This document shows, one piece after another, positions 10,467 through 22,199 of a stretch of 64,000 nucleotides of DNA. Both the position numbers and the translations under genes were made by a program. The stretch comes from Diogma glabrata (lineage: Eukaryota; Arthropoda; Insecta; Diptera; Cylindrotomidae), in NCBI GenBank assembly GCA_963693315.1, contig OY856187.1:788837-852836 (forward strand), in the 5' to 3' direction. The first letter of the stretch is position 1. Each line of letters opens with the position of its first letter. The notes beneath the pieces are model-generated. The model worked only from the letters and a program-made list of their open reading frames with translations. It searched no databases and was not told the origin of the DNA.

Positions 10467-12395
10467 TATAACGTATTAGGATCGAATCTTGGTACCATCT
10501 GGAATGTTTATAATTAAATTTTGTAGGAGATGGAATCTTGGTACTATACGTGAATAAAGGGGTAGTTTAATTTATTGCTACGGCTTACGCTCAGCCTGGG
10601 GTGGATTCATGTCCGCTACTCCGGACTCAAATTAGGATCATCCAGGACCAAGTAAAACTATTCTTCGCCACATCACTCCATATAAATAACCTTACTTCAT
10701 TTTATGAGTTACATTTATTACGAATAAATCAATTAAGTTTACCATCAAACATAAGGTTGATCAAATACAAGATAAAAAAAATCATATACTTCGTAATTTA
10801 TACACCACGGTGTCCTAATAATAGCTATCTTGGAAAAAAAATTAAATTAAATCCTAATTCTGATAAGAACAAATTACTCTAGCAGGAGCTACCAAATCCT
10901 TATATTCAATACCCAGAGGTAAGTTAAATTTTGAAGTGATACACTAAAGGTGTGCCACTTATATAATCCTAATAAAATTTAAATTAAACTCCAAATATTC
11001 TCACGAGCCAATCTCATTAGTAGGATTTGCCAACTTCTACTATTCAACAAAACTAATTACAATCTAAATTTTCAATCTATACACTAAGATGGATGAGGCC
11101 AGAAAAACCTTATCCCAAGTTTTATATAGTCACGAATAAACTTTAGAACCGATAAGTTCTGGTTTGACCGCATCCCTGCATAACAAGCGCTTGCACGACA
11201 GGACTACGTTCATCACCTAAAAAAAAGAACGAAACAAAAGTGATAGCAATAGCTCGGCAACTACTACCTTATTAGTTAAACAAAATATTTGATTAAAAGG
11301 GTGAAATAGAAACTAATACTAAAAATACTATTGCATTAAAGTTGATTGATTCCGTTGCTGATCCTCGACCATCCACATATCCTCCATCAACTGGTTGAGT
11401 TGATTGAATTTTCCGTTCACCTTCATGTGATGTTGTATGTGCGGTTATATGCGTTGTTATTTAATACTATATCCCTTTTATAGCTTTTGGTGATTCATTT
11501 AAATATAGGAATTTCTTTTTGTAGAGTATAATGCAACGTGACAACAGATGATATACGGCGGTGCCACTGTTCAGCTACAGCGATCGTTAGAATAATAAAG
11601 TTTTGGTAGTAGCAATCCACAACAAAGTGTATATATATATAATTGATTGAAACCCAGGTATTGATCCTACTGAAATTTAAACCAATTAACATGCACCGTT
11701 TTGGACCAACAGTTAATCAGTTAGTTCTTTATATATCCTCGATATACACCGTTGTCACTTTTACTTATTCTTGAACAGGATTTAACACATAAATCATCAC
11801 ATGCAGCAAACTAATTTAACCTGTTCTTTGCTATAACGGTCCACCAACATATGTACCATTCAACAACAAAATTTGTCAAATATATCTATTTACAACAAAA
11901 AGAATATAGATATAGATTTTTTTTTTGCTATAACAACTCACTAACAATTAAATAAAAAAAATTCTTTCACATACCTATTTACAACAGAAAATAATATTTT
12001 TATTTGGCTATACCAGACCATCAACGTATGTACAATTAAACACAAAATTTTCTAGCGTATCTATACAACGACAAAAGAATTATTATTATCTTTTTCCTAT
12101 AACAGCCCACCAACAATTAAATTAAAAAAAAATTCGTTCACACACCTATTTACAACAAGAATAATTTAACTTTAGTTACTACGCCCGAATTATCATTTTT
12201 CAATTTTTCCGTTCAACTTATTACAAGTCGTTCAACTAACAAACTGAATTTTATTTCAACATACATGTGGTTTATACCTTCATCGCTACCATCATTTCCA
12301 TTTTTCGTTTTTTTCCGCTTGTCTTCGTGATTTAAAAAAAAAACAGGTACACTATAGAGCAAAAATATCTCCTGACGATCAGTTTGATCGTTACA
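10467..12395 (-). repeat. 5' LTR of gypsy-1
   Basis: 1929 bp, near-identical partner of 2292-4219. In sense direction it starts TGTAACGATC at 12395. It is followed on the plus strand by the second ACAT (12396-12399) and the resumed family-1 RT frame. Confidence 0.93.
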
Positions 12396-13494
12396 ACATC
12401 TCCAAGGCATTCGATCGAGTCTGGCATGTCAACTTAATCAACAAGCTCGTTGCGTACGGTTTTCATCCCAATGTTGTGAAGCTGATTCAAAATTTTCTAT
12501 CCAACCGATACATTTCGGTAACCTTAGACGGATTTTCTTCTGAGTCTAAACTAATTAACGCTGGTGTACCCCAAGGCTCAGTATTGTCCCCAACCCTATT
12601 TTTGATTTATATCAACGAATTGTTGAAAATCACCAGCAACCCAATAAATAGTTTTGCAGATGATAGTACTCTGCACAAGTCGTTCGAGCCCCTTCCTTCA
12701 AAAGGTAAAATGCACGAACGAATTAATCCTGCCCGGAGAGACGCTGCCATAAACGTGAACAAAGACCTGAATAAAGTCGCCGACTGGGGTGACCAAAACC
12801 TTGTCAATTTCAACTCTACCAAAACACAGCTGTTGATTGTTTCCAGATTAAAGACCGAGTTCCCCAAAGATATTTTATTTAGTATGTGTGATGAACCAAT
12901 AGGTGAATGTAAAAACATTCGTTTATTGGGTGTCACAGTTTCAAATGACCTACTCTGGAACGATCATGTAATGGCGATGGCAAAAAGCGCGTCTAAAAAA
13001 CTCGGCCTCCTAAATAGATGCAAAAAATTTTTCACTCCATACCAATTGCTCCATGTTTATAAGTCCTATATTCGTCCCTGTATGGAGTACTGCTGTCAAG
13101 TTTGGGGTGCTGCCTCTGTTTCCATCTTGGCCCTCTTGGACTCTGTTCAAAAGCGAGCTAAAAGAATTGTGGGTGATCGAACTTTGACATCAAAACTTGA
13201 TTCCCTACAACATCGTCGCACTGTTGCTGACCTCGTTGTTTTTTTACAAATATCGTCATCAGCAGTGCTCAGATGAAATCAGCGGCATCATGCCTCAAAC
13301 TTATTCTTACCCCCGTTCCACTCGGCAATCGGCTGCCGCAACCGGTGAAACGGTATAGATCCCGCGCTGTCATACTGGCAGATCGCAGAGAGACTTCTTT
13401 GTCCGAACTGAATACAAATGGAATAGTTTGCCGGAACACTTAGTCTCAGGTGGCTTCAACCCACAGATGTTTGAAAAAAGCGTTCACTATAGCT
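12396..13494 (+). pseudogene. Family-1 non-LTR ORF2, second part of RT and C-terminus
   Basis: Continues the RT interrupted at 2291. Motif A (SKAFDRVWH, near 12402), GVPQGSVLSP (near 12560), the catalytic FADD (near 12654) and the downstream thumb are present in one frame to 13276. After that the frame shifts, and weak homology to the usual C-terminal FFVRT...WNSLP segment is seen in another frame at about 13390-13440, ending at TAG near 13494. Lacking an uninterrupted frame even before the gypsy insertion, it is a dead copy. Confidence 0.88.
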
Positions 13495-13610
13495 AAAAAT
13501 CATAGAATATTTTTTTTCCATCATTATTTTTGCATAGCTTCATTTTCTGTAAATAAAATATAGAAGAACAAAAGCTGCTATTTCAGTATTTTCTTATTAT
13601 TATTATTTTC
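13495..13610 (+). other. 3' UTR and tail of family-1 non-LTR element
   Basis: A+T-rich sequence after the ORF2 stop, ending in a TTATTATTATTATT run at about 13595-13610, which is a plausible simple-repeat tail. The exact 3' end is uncertain. Confidence 0.4.
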
Positions 13611-13989
13611 AACCATTTGTCATTGATCGTATAAAAATTTATCGTTAACCTCACGATGGTTTTTGTAGAATTATAGTTAAGCAGCAGGTGCACACAGAAT
13701 AGATTAGAAGAGGTTGGATTATGATGGATAGTACTTAGTAGTTGTATCAAAGCCGGATGAAAAGAGCAAGAGTGTATTGGTGTGCGTAGGGAGGGTGAAA
13801 GGAGGGAGGGGGCGGGGAGGCGGAGCCCGCGGGATACCCCCTAGTTTTTAATATCTTTGAAAAAAGTAAAAAAAAATGTTAATAAAATTAGCGGGATACC
13901 CGGGATCCCGGGATGAAGTCCCGGGAAAACGGGATGAAAATTTACTTCGGCAAGCCCGGGAAAACGGGATCCCGTTTGAGAAACCCTAG
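13611..13989. other. Gene-free spacer with GC-rich CCCGGG palindrome cluster
   Basis: No gene seen. 13790-13840 is purine- then GC-rich (GGAGGGAGGGGGCGGGGAGG). 13890-13985 holds repeated GGGATCCC, CCCGGG and AAAACGGGAT modules in both orientations, an island far richer in G+C than its surroundings. It may be a fragment of an unrecognised repeat family. Confidence 0.55.
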
Positions 13990-14409
13990 TGTGATGGCTA
14001 TTAAAGTCACTCGCATTATTGCAGGGTGGTGAAACCACTGGCCATCTTGAATTTGGAGGCTTGTATACGTTTACAATCTTCGTGTCTGATATAACAACAA
14101 CAATAAGATGTATATCGTTGTCCGTCTGTGTAAGTACATGGGTGCAGTTCATGATTTCTGACTTAACATACGTTGCAGATTCATATGCTTGATGGTAAAT
14201 AGCACTAATTAATTTGTAACCAACAATGTTTCCTCTAGAGATGAGTTGTGCTTCATCTGCTGCATGCGTTTCTTGCAGAATTACAACGTCGATATCGAAA
14301 TCTTTTAATACTCTTTGTAAATGTTCAGTTTTTGACTTGCCTATGCCTTCAATGTTTAATTGCAAAATACGGACTGATGGTCCAATATTTTTTGTCTTAA
14401 GGTGCTGAA
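13990..14409 (-). pseudogene. Family-2 non-LTR fragment: start of endonuclease domain
   Basis: Minus-strand frame from 14365 with the opening of an endonuclease (LNIEG, VVILQETH, and KIVNVYKPPN before the frame decays). It is closely similar in DNA to the fuller copy at 32676-33110 and stops abruptly at about 13990, in the middle of the domain. On its upstream side it is cut by gypsy-2 at 14409; the 5' UTR of the same copy continues at 18310-18468. Confidence 0.85.
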
Positions 14410-14609
14410 TTTTATGTATTTCTAGACTAGATGAAATACTTGATATTTGTATAATAATTAATTAATATTTACAGACGTATATTTTTAACAGAGGTACTGA
14501 TTTATTTAATATCTGATATCACAATGATATATAAAAATAATTTTATTTATACATTGAATATCGATTGTAATCAGATGACCTTCTTAACATATGATTGCCT
14601 TATGTAGCT
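14410..14609 (-). repeat. Truncated 3' LTR of gypsy-2, with tandem duplication beside it
   Basis: 200 bp matching 18024-18223. Next to it, about 14520-14717 is followed by a second copy at about 14718-14900. That unit comprises part of the LTR plus the end of the truncated pol frame, so the last pol codons and the LTR edge occur twice. Confidence 0.8.
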
Positions 14610-14797
14610 ACCATTTTCATCCTAACAATGCCTAAATGGTTTTCATGGAGTAGATCCAAAACACTATTTTGCAGCTTTGCTGGAATAATAATTCTATTCA
14701 AATAAAATAATTCTATTCACAATGATATATAAAAATAATTTTATTTATACATTGAATATTGATTTTAATCTATTGACCTTCTTAACATATGATTGCC

Positions 14798-17258
14798 TTA
14801 TGTGGCTACCATTTTCATCCTAACAATGCCTAAATGGTTTTCATGGAGTAGATCCAAAACACTATTTTGCAGCTTTGCTGGAATAATAATTCTATTCAAA
14901 TAATAGAGACAGTTATCTTCACTAGATAATAACTTTCGTTTAGAATAATATAGTTTAACTTCATATGTAAAATTTTTTGTTATGTTTGGCCATCCATGCA
15001 TTACATATTCATACACTTGAGCTAACACCGGATCTTTTCTCGTTTCTAGTGTTACTTCTGTTACATCTACCGGTAATTTCTCAGAAAAATTAAAATAATT
15101 TATTCTACTACCTTCAACTTCTGTTACTGAGTTTAATGGTAGTCTAGACAACCCGTCTACATTTGTCATTTCTGTACCTTTTCTGTACGTAATACTATAA
15201 TCGTACATAGACAAAATAATTGACCATCTCTGAAGTCTTGAAATTGCCACCGCTGGGTTTGATTTACGAGGGTTGAAAATTTCTTTCAAGGCTTCGTGGT
15301 CGGACACAATAGTAAATTTATATCCGTAGATATATTTGTGAAATTTTTGTATTCCAAAAATTATCGCTAACGCTTCCCTATGAAGCTGCGAATAATTTTT
15401 CTCCGCAGGTGATAACGAACTTGAAGCAAACAGTATAGGCTTTTCAACCCCATTTACCACATGAGACAAAATTGCTCCCACCCCATAGGGACTAGCATCT
15501 GTAGCTAAAATGAGCGGTTTCTGTGGATCATAGAGTTCCAAAATATTATGCCTTTCTATGAGTTTTTTGGAGTTTTCAAAACAAGTTTGACAACTCTCCG
15601 ACCAATTAAAAGGCGAGTCTTTTTTCAAAAGATCATATAATTCCTTCAATTCTGCCGAAAGATTTGGTATAAAGCGACCATAATAATTTATAAGCCCTAG
15701 ATAGGCTTGTAATTCTTTTAAATTGTTTGGAGCTCTTGCTCTTACTAATGCTTCTATTTTTTCTTGATTAGGTTGAATACCCTTAGAAGAAATGGTATGA
15801 CCTAAATAGTTGACTGCATGGACTAAAAATTTACTCTTTTCTAGATTTATCCTGACTTTGTGGATGTTTAATCTTTCTAGGACATTATTTAAATTAACTC
15901 TACAGGCTTCCATAGATTTACCTCCTATTATTATATCGTCTAAATAGCACGCAACTTTATCTAAATTTTTTAAAATAGAATCCATAACAAACCACCCCGA
16001 ATGGGAGTCTCGTAAATCGGAACAATCCCTTATGGGTATTGATAGTCAAATATTCCTGAGACTTTTCGGATACCTTAAGTTGTTGATACGCTCCCGTTAG
16101 GTCTAGAACACAAAAATAATTACAATTAGACAAGCCTGCGAATATGTCGTCTATTCTGGGTAATGGATAATGCTCGGTTTTGATATATTTATTTATCGTC
16201 ACTTTGCAATCCATACATATTCGGATATCTCCGTTCGCTTTCGGAACGGATACTATTGGACTGGCCCATAAACTATGTTTAACGGGTACTAATTTTTTCA
16301 TATGAATTAACCGATCCACGGCTTCTTCCACTTTGTCACGCAACTTAAAAGGGACTGTATAAGATTTGTGAAAAATTGGGACCGCGTTTTCATCGACATG
16401 GATCTCCGCCGTATAACCCTCTATGACTTGGTCTTCTTCATTATTAGCAATAACATTTGGATATTTACCTTGGATTTCTTGTATGATGTTATTGGAATTT
16501 TTATCTTTACACATATTACACGACTGCTTGGTAAATAGTTGATGCATCATGTTTCTCCATGTTGGAACCAAAACATTTAACCATTCACGTCCAAGCAACG
16601 GATTCTCCATCGGCTTTACGGCTTCAATCACAACCAATTCTAAATGGAAATTTTCTTTCTCGAATTCCACCTGGACATTTATTTTTCCTTTTATGACAAT
16701 ATCTTGACCTGTTACGGATGAAAATTCTTGATTACAATTTAATAATTCTAAATGTGAAAAACTACTTAAATACTTATCCCAATCTATTAATGATGAACCG
16801 GCACCAGGATCGACTTCCATCCGAATGTTTATACTTTCAATATTAACTGTAGTATATATAGGACCATTATTTGACTTCAGACTGTTGACTATATGGACTC
16901 TTTTATTAGACCTACAAACGGTGGATGTATGACCTCTCCTATTGCAGATAAAACATTTCCATTTCTGAGCTGGACAACGTTTTTCATTATGACTATAAAG
17001 ACCGCATCTGGTACACAGTTTTCCTTGAGATTGAGTATTTCGATGACTGACTGGACTTGATGATCGACTACTGTAACTGGAACTTGGACTGATACTTCTA
17101 TGACGAGCGTTACCTCTCTTATCCTTTCTGGAACTATTTTCTCTAGAACTACTTGTTCTCCTAGAACGACTTTTGTGATAAAATGATTGACTATTATCTC
17201 TGACTGAGCAATGGGGTATTGGGTTGATAGCTTTGGTTTCTTTTTCTGACATTTCCAT
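14798..17258 (-). pseudogene. pol: gypsy-2 nucleocapsid/pol: zinc knuckles, protease, RT, RNase H, start of integrase
   Basis: Two overlapping frames (17258-15957 and 15985-14798) form one broken polyprotein. The first has two CCHC knuckles (CTRCGLYSHNEKRC, CFICNRRGHTSTVC), a protease site altered to DPGAGSS (DTG/DSG expected) and RT to motif B (LPFG). A frameshift near 15970 breaks it. The second frame has YLDD with GG after it, RNase H marks (TDASPYGVG, REALAI, SDHEAL) and only the first residues of the integrase zinc domain (LHENHLG) before the frame ends in LTR sequence. The mutated protease triad, the frameshift and the missing integrase core make it non-autonomous. Confidence 0.88.
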
Positions 17259-17306
17259 TGTAAGTGCGATGCTGCAACACTCCTCGAACTTTATTTCTGA
17301 TTTTTT

Positions 17307-17732
17307 TTAAATTTCCCGTTGTATGCTCTCCTTTCTTAGCCCAACTATAAATTTGTCCGCTAAGGCGTCATCCAGATAAGTACCGAATTCGCAAGTTTGC
17401 GCCAATTCTTTTAGCCTCACGACAAAATCAGATACCGTTTCGCCTTCCTGTTGTTGTGCCTTAGAAAATTTGAACCTTTCAGCCCGTTTATTCAGTTTTG
17501 GTTGAAAATGTAATTTTAATACCGCTACTAATTCTTCAAACTTTTTTTTACTTGGAATTTCCGGAATTAATAATGATTTCAGAATTTTATACGTATCGGT
17601 TCCCATAACCGTAATGAAAAATGCGACTTTTTTTGCATCATCCAAATCATTTACGATAAAAAATTGATTTAAACGTTCTTCGTATGCTGAAAAATCATCA
17701 CCAGGGATATACGGTTCAATATTTCCAATCAT
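17307..17732 (-). pseudogene. gag: gypsy-2 Gag, N-terminal capsid part
   Basis: 141 residues from ATG at 17732. It opens IEPYIPGDDFSAYEERLNQF and contains ETVSDFVVRLKELAQTCEFG, both typical of retrotransposon capsid domains. The frame ends at 17307, and the knuckle-bearing remainder is in a different frame starting near 17258, so a small frameshift separates them. In the intact family these would be one protein. Confidence 0.8.
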
Positions 17733-18002
17733 TTTGCACTATCACAATTTAAATTTTGCTTTTCATGCAAAAAAAACTATCCAATCCAAAAACTTTGTAT
17801 TCACTTGCACTTTTTTCGTAATATAACGTAAAAAATAACTTACGGTAGCTTTGAATGACCTATTTAATTTTCTCCCACGAGGTATATTGTATTTTTTGTT
17901 GCTTTTAAGAAACAATTATTTAGTACAGCTTTTCTAAATTCTTCTTAATGTTAATTTATCCAAATTAACATAGACTTCTAACTAAATAGAATTTCTGCAC
18001 TA

Positions 18003-18020
18003 ATCCTATCCTCTTCGCCA
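18003..18020 (-). promoter_or_regulatory. gypsy-2 primer binding site
   Basis: Minus strand reads TGGCGAAGAGGATAGGAT a few bases after the 5' LTR edge at 18024. TGG and the position fit a tRNA primer site; the tRNA is not identified. Confidence 0.55.
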
Positions 18021-18023
18021 GAT

Positions 18024-18309
18024 TTTTATGTATTTCTGGACTAGATGAAATACTTGATATTTGTATAATAATTAATTAATATTTACAGACGTATATTTTT
18101 AACAGAGGTACTGATTTATTTAATATCTGATATCACAATGATATATAAAAATAATTTTATTTATACATTGAATATCGATTGTAATCAGATGACCTTCTTA
18201 ACATATGATTGCCTTATGTAGCTGATTACAATTTCAAGTTTTTTTTATTTATAACATTTAAAATATTTAATAATTTGTTTTTATGAAATGTATAGTCTGA
18301 TACATAACA
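18024..18309 (-). repeat. 5' LTR of gypsy-2
   Basis: 286 bp; sense start TGTTATGTAT at 18309 and end ACATAAAAA near 18024, forming the usual short inverted ends. 18024-18223 matches the truncated 3' LTR. Confidence 0.8.
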
Positions 18310-18468
18310 CTGAAAAGTACCGTTGTTATTGTGATTTCTATTTTGGTTCATGTTCATTTTTTTTGTATCACAGCCAAGAGTTCGAAATGAAATATTTGGC
18401 TACCAAATTGAAATAGACTAATTAGCGTAACCCAGGCTGTGGCGCGAGGAGCTTGTTTATTAACACAC
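18310..18468 (-). other. 5' UTR of a family-2 non-LTR copy
   Basis: Matches 30594-30737 and 32655-32672 on the opposite strand: AAGCTCCTCG, GGTAGCCAAATATTTC and GAACTCTTGGCTGTGATAC all recur. Here the segment is continuous (CACAATAACAACGGTAC), which shows that the sequence at about 30740-32655 is an insertion in the other copy. Confidence 0.8.
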
Positions 18469-19600
18469 CCAAAAAATTTAGAATAAGTTTATATTATAAC
18501 CACAAATAACAGTTTTCTATATGTGTATACCAAACAGAATAAAAATAACACAATGAATAAAACCATATCCTAATACAATAATTGTACAATTTTTTTTTAT
18601 AATAAATCAAAAGTTTAAACAACAAGCCTCAATTTACATATCATTCAATATTTTGTTATTATAAAAAAAAATGTTAAATTGTAATCAGTTAATCTATCTT
18701 ATTTGTTATAAAAGTATATGCAGTATTATTATACAAAATCTAAACGTTAGCTAAAATAGCTAGATAAAACATATATTTAAAAAAAAGGCATTAAATTTTA
18801 GAGAAATAAAAAAAATGTATATATGTATAAGCAAATAAAAATATTAATTTATAAAAAAAAATCAAATAACTAATGTACCCACTCTCAGTCTGCGTGAAAT
18901 TGTTAAACAGAAAATGGACAAAAGATAGCAAAACTGTAATATCATAAAATTGAGGTAGCAACATTTTCAAAAGATCCGCTGAGCTACATTCTAAAGAGAT
19001 TATGAGAACGAGATAGTCATCTAAGAGATGGAAGCTTGTGAATCATACAAAATTGAACCATTCATTATTCAACAACAATAGTTAGGCAGAACTACAGCAT
19101 AATTAACCATCACTGAGCTTGGGTATAAAACTAAAACAAAAAAAAAAATAAATAAATAAATCCAGATAGACACTACAAAAATTATATTTCGAAATGAATG
19201 ATATAAATAGAAATAAGGTTAAATAAATTATAACCCAACAAATTAAAATAATTATTTTGAACTTAATTAAAAAAAAATAGAAATATTATCCCATTAAAAA
19301 AAAAAATTTCAATACAAAGGAGGTAAGGGTGTAGTGCCCATCCCATTTTCATAAATGTAATAGAAAAAACTAATTATTGTATTTTTATAAATAAAATAAT
19401 TTTCTCATAAAATGAAATACTAAATATTATTAATATTAATTCTTTCAATATTTTCATAAACAAAATAATTTTCTCGCAAAATAAAACAAGAAAATATGGA
19501 GGGGCTGAAATCTCACAGCTCTGAGATATCAAGACTTCGGTCTGGGTTAAGGATTTTGATATAGTTTTCGGCAAAAACTTTTATGAGTACATGGTTTTTA
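18469..19600. other. A+T-rich spacer, no gene seen
   Basis: Homopolymer-rich DNA with no coding frame that resembles a protein and no clear repeat ends. Short minus-strand frames here are low complexity. Confidence 0.5.
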
Positions 19601-19842
19601 GTTTTGGGCAGCGATGTATTTCAAACATAACTCTTTGTTAAAGTACAAGTATTTTTTATCTCTGCTTAAAAATTAATTACAAAAGTAACATTACAAAAAA
19701 TCAATACGTTGTCGGAAAATTATAATCCAAATTCCAAAAATATTGTTAAACTAAATAAAATCAAAATTTTTTCAAAATTCCAAAAATATTCCAAAAATTA
19801 GAATAAAATCAAATATTTAAAATTTTTCTAAATTCCGATAAT

Positions 19843-21055
19843 GGGCCCAATTCAATACAAATCTTTTACTCTGTTATTCTTTTATCTTTTATTTTTTTCA
19901 TATGAATTTTTTAATTTTCAAAATAAAAGATCAAATAACAGAAATTGCTATTCGAACGCCAAAATCTTATTTTATAAATCTTTTAAGTGTAAAAGATTTT
20001 GACATTTTATAAAAGACATAAAAGTGGTCATTTTATGATAAAAGAAAATGTTGTGGTCTTGTATATAATTACTATTTTAATTATAAAAAGTACTCTTTGT
20101 TAACAAAAACAAATAAAACAGAAATTCTATTTAAATATAAATACTATTTTATTTAAATTTTAATTAAAAATGACTTTTTTAGTGAAACACAAAAATTAGA
20201 ACAAACTAGTATTTCAGTAAATAATTCATATTCAGTAAAAATTAAATAGTTTGAACAAAACTAACAAAACTAATGAAATAAAATTTTAATTATTTGTTAC
20301 ATTTTATTCGATAAATTTAATATTTTAACATATTTGATAACAATTATTTTAATATTTTGCTAGGCACAAACACATCTATATTAACATAATACATATATTC
20401 ACATAACTCATATATATACGTGAAACTTGTTTGAAACTTGAAACACATCTATTAGAACAAACTAGTATTTCAGTAAATAATTCATATTCAGTAAAAATTA
20501 AATAGTTTGAACAAAACTAACAAAACTAATGAAATAAAATTTTAATTATTTGTTACATTTTATTCGATAAATTTAATATTTTAACATATTTGATAACAAT
20601 TATTTTAATATTTTGCTAGTCACAAACACATCTATATTAACATAATACATATATTCACATAACTCATATATATACGTAAACTTGTTTGAAACTTGAAACA
20701 CTTTTGCTTCCAAAAATTATCCATTTTTGCTGAAAAAATAGAAAATCGTTTATTAAAACTATTTATATTGCAATCTATATATAAATCATAATTGCTTTAA
20801 TAGCCCAAAAGATAAAAGACTTAACTGATTTTGTATAATTTATCCATTTGTAGATAACAATTATTTAACAATCTATCCATTTGACAGATAACATAAAAGA
20901 TTTTTTCGATCTCGCAAAAATCGACATTCAAAATAAATGAAACTTTTAACAATATTTTCGAATAGCAATTTCTTTAAATCTTTTATTTTTGATTTCTTTT
21001 ACGTTTTTTAAAAGATTTTTGTAAAAGAATAAAAGATTTTTCTTGAATTGGTCCC
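19843..21055. mobile_element. Non-autonomous TIR element, 1.2 kb, 3-bp target duplication
   Basis: Left end GGGCCCAATTCAATAC, right end (reverse complement) GGGACCAATTCAAGAA, both followed by AAATCTTTTA-like sequence. AAT flanks both sides (19840-19842, 21056-21058), and the satellite sequence is continuous without it. A GGG-starting TIR with a 3-bp duplication suggests the PIF/Harbinger group, but there is no transposase, so that is an inference. Confidence 0.7.
20195..20706 (+). repeat. Direct tandem duplication, 256-bp unit
   Basis: 20195-20450 and 20451-20706 are nearly identical (both begin ATTAGAACAAACTAGTATTT). Visible differences are a single base after TTTTGCTAG and one G after TATATACGT. 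It lies inside the TIR element. Confidence 0.88.
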
Positions 21056-22199
21056 AATATATTCCAAAAATTCTTAAAAATTTAAACTTTTCCAAAATTC
21101 TAAAAATATTGCAAAAATTATAGCAAAATCAAAAATTGAAACTTGTTTCAAAATTTCAAAAATTAGAATGAAATCAAATATTTAAACTTTTTCTAAATTC
21201 CAATAATAATCCAAAAATTCTTAAAAATTCAAACTTTTTCCAAAATTCTAAAAATATTGCAAAAATTATTGAAAAATCAAAAACTGAAATTTTTTCAAAA
21301 TGCCAAAAATTATAATAAAATCAAAAATTAAAAATTTTTCAAAATTCTAAAATTATTCAAAAAATTCTTACAAAATCAAAAATTAAAACTTTTTCCAAAA
21401 TTCTAAAAATATTGCAATAATTATTACAAAATCAAAAATGCAAACCTTTTCAAAATTCCGAAAATATTTCAAAAACTATAACAAATTCAAAAATTTCCAT
21501 GTCTAATTTCATTTGGTTTTTAGTTTTGGGCAGCGATGTTGATATACATATAACGTTGATATACATATGTTGATATACATATAACTCTTTGTTAAAGTAC
21601 AAGTATTTTTTATCTCTGTTTAAAAATTTATTACAAAACTAACACGAAAAATCAATACGTTGCCGGAAAATTATAATCCAAATTCCAAAACTATTATTAA
21701 ACTAAATAAAATCAAACTTTTTTCAAAATTCCAAAAATATTCCGAAAATTAGAATAATATCAAATATTTAAACTTTTTCTAAATTCCGATAATACTCCAA
21801 AAATTCTTACAAATTTAAACTTTTCCAAAATTCTAAATATATTGCAAAAATTATTACAAAATCAAAAATTAAAACTTTTTTCATAATTCTAAAAATATTG
21901 CAAAAATTATAACAAAATCAAAAATTGAAACTTTTTTCAAAATTCCAAAAATATTCCAAAAATTAGAATGAAATCAAATATTTAAACTTTTTCTAAATTC
22001 CAATAATAGTCCAAAAATTCTTAAAAATTGAAACTTTTTCCAAAATTCTAAAAATATTGCAAAAATTATAACAAAATCAAATAAATAAACTTTTTCAAAA
22101 TTCCGAAAATATTTCAAAAGCTATAACAAATTCAAAAATTTCCATGTCCAATTTCATTTTCAATTAAATTTACGTCATATGTTTTTATGCTACATCCTA

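Larger units (their letters stand above)
2292..12395 (-). mobile_element. Complete Ty3/gypsy LTR retrotransposon (gypsy-1)
   Basis: A 10.1-kb element read on the minus strand: 5' LTR (10467-12395), primer site, about 1.1 kb leader, gag (9305-7467), overlapping pol (7635-4297), 3' LTR (2292-4219). No envelope frame follows pol. In sense orientation the LTR begins TGTAAC and ends GTTATA, so the 5' end has the usual TG but the 3' end has TA in place of CA. The two LTRs differ, as far as I can see by eye, by a single A in a poly-A run, which suggests recent insertion. The purine tract expected before the 3' LTR (4220-4240 on the minus strand) is not obvious. The element sits inside the family-1 non-LTR gene. 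Confidence 0.93.
14410..18309 (-). mobile_element. Decayed Ty3/gypsy retrotransposon (gypsy-2), internally deleted
   Basis: 3.9 kb on the minus strand, flanked by the 5-bp duplication CTGAA (14405-14409 and 18310-18314). In sense orientation it starts TGTTATGTA and ends TACATAAAA. The full 5' LTR is 18024-18309; the 3' LTR has lost its first 86 bp together with most of integrase, because pol runs straight into LTR sequence at a shared GTAGCTACATAA-type stretch. It is inserted in the 5' UTR of a family-2 non-LTR copy. Confidence 0.85.
19601..22160. repeat. Degenerate A+T-rich satellite (TTCCAAAAATATTCCAAAAATT type)
   Basis: Successive diverged units built on AAAATTCCAAAAATATT, AAATCAAAAATTAAAACTTT and TTTTTCTAAATTCC. 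Long similar blocks start with TTTTTAGTTTTGGGCAGCGA at about 19600 and again at about 21525, so a larger block is itself repeated. Interrupted by the inverted-repeat element at 19843-21055. Confidence 0.8.
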
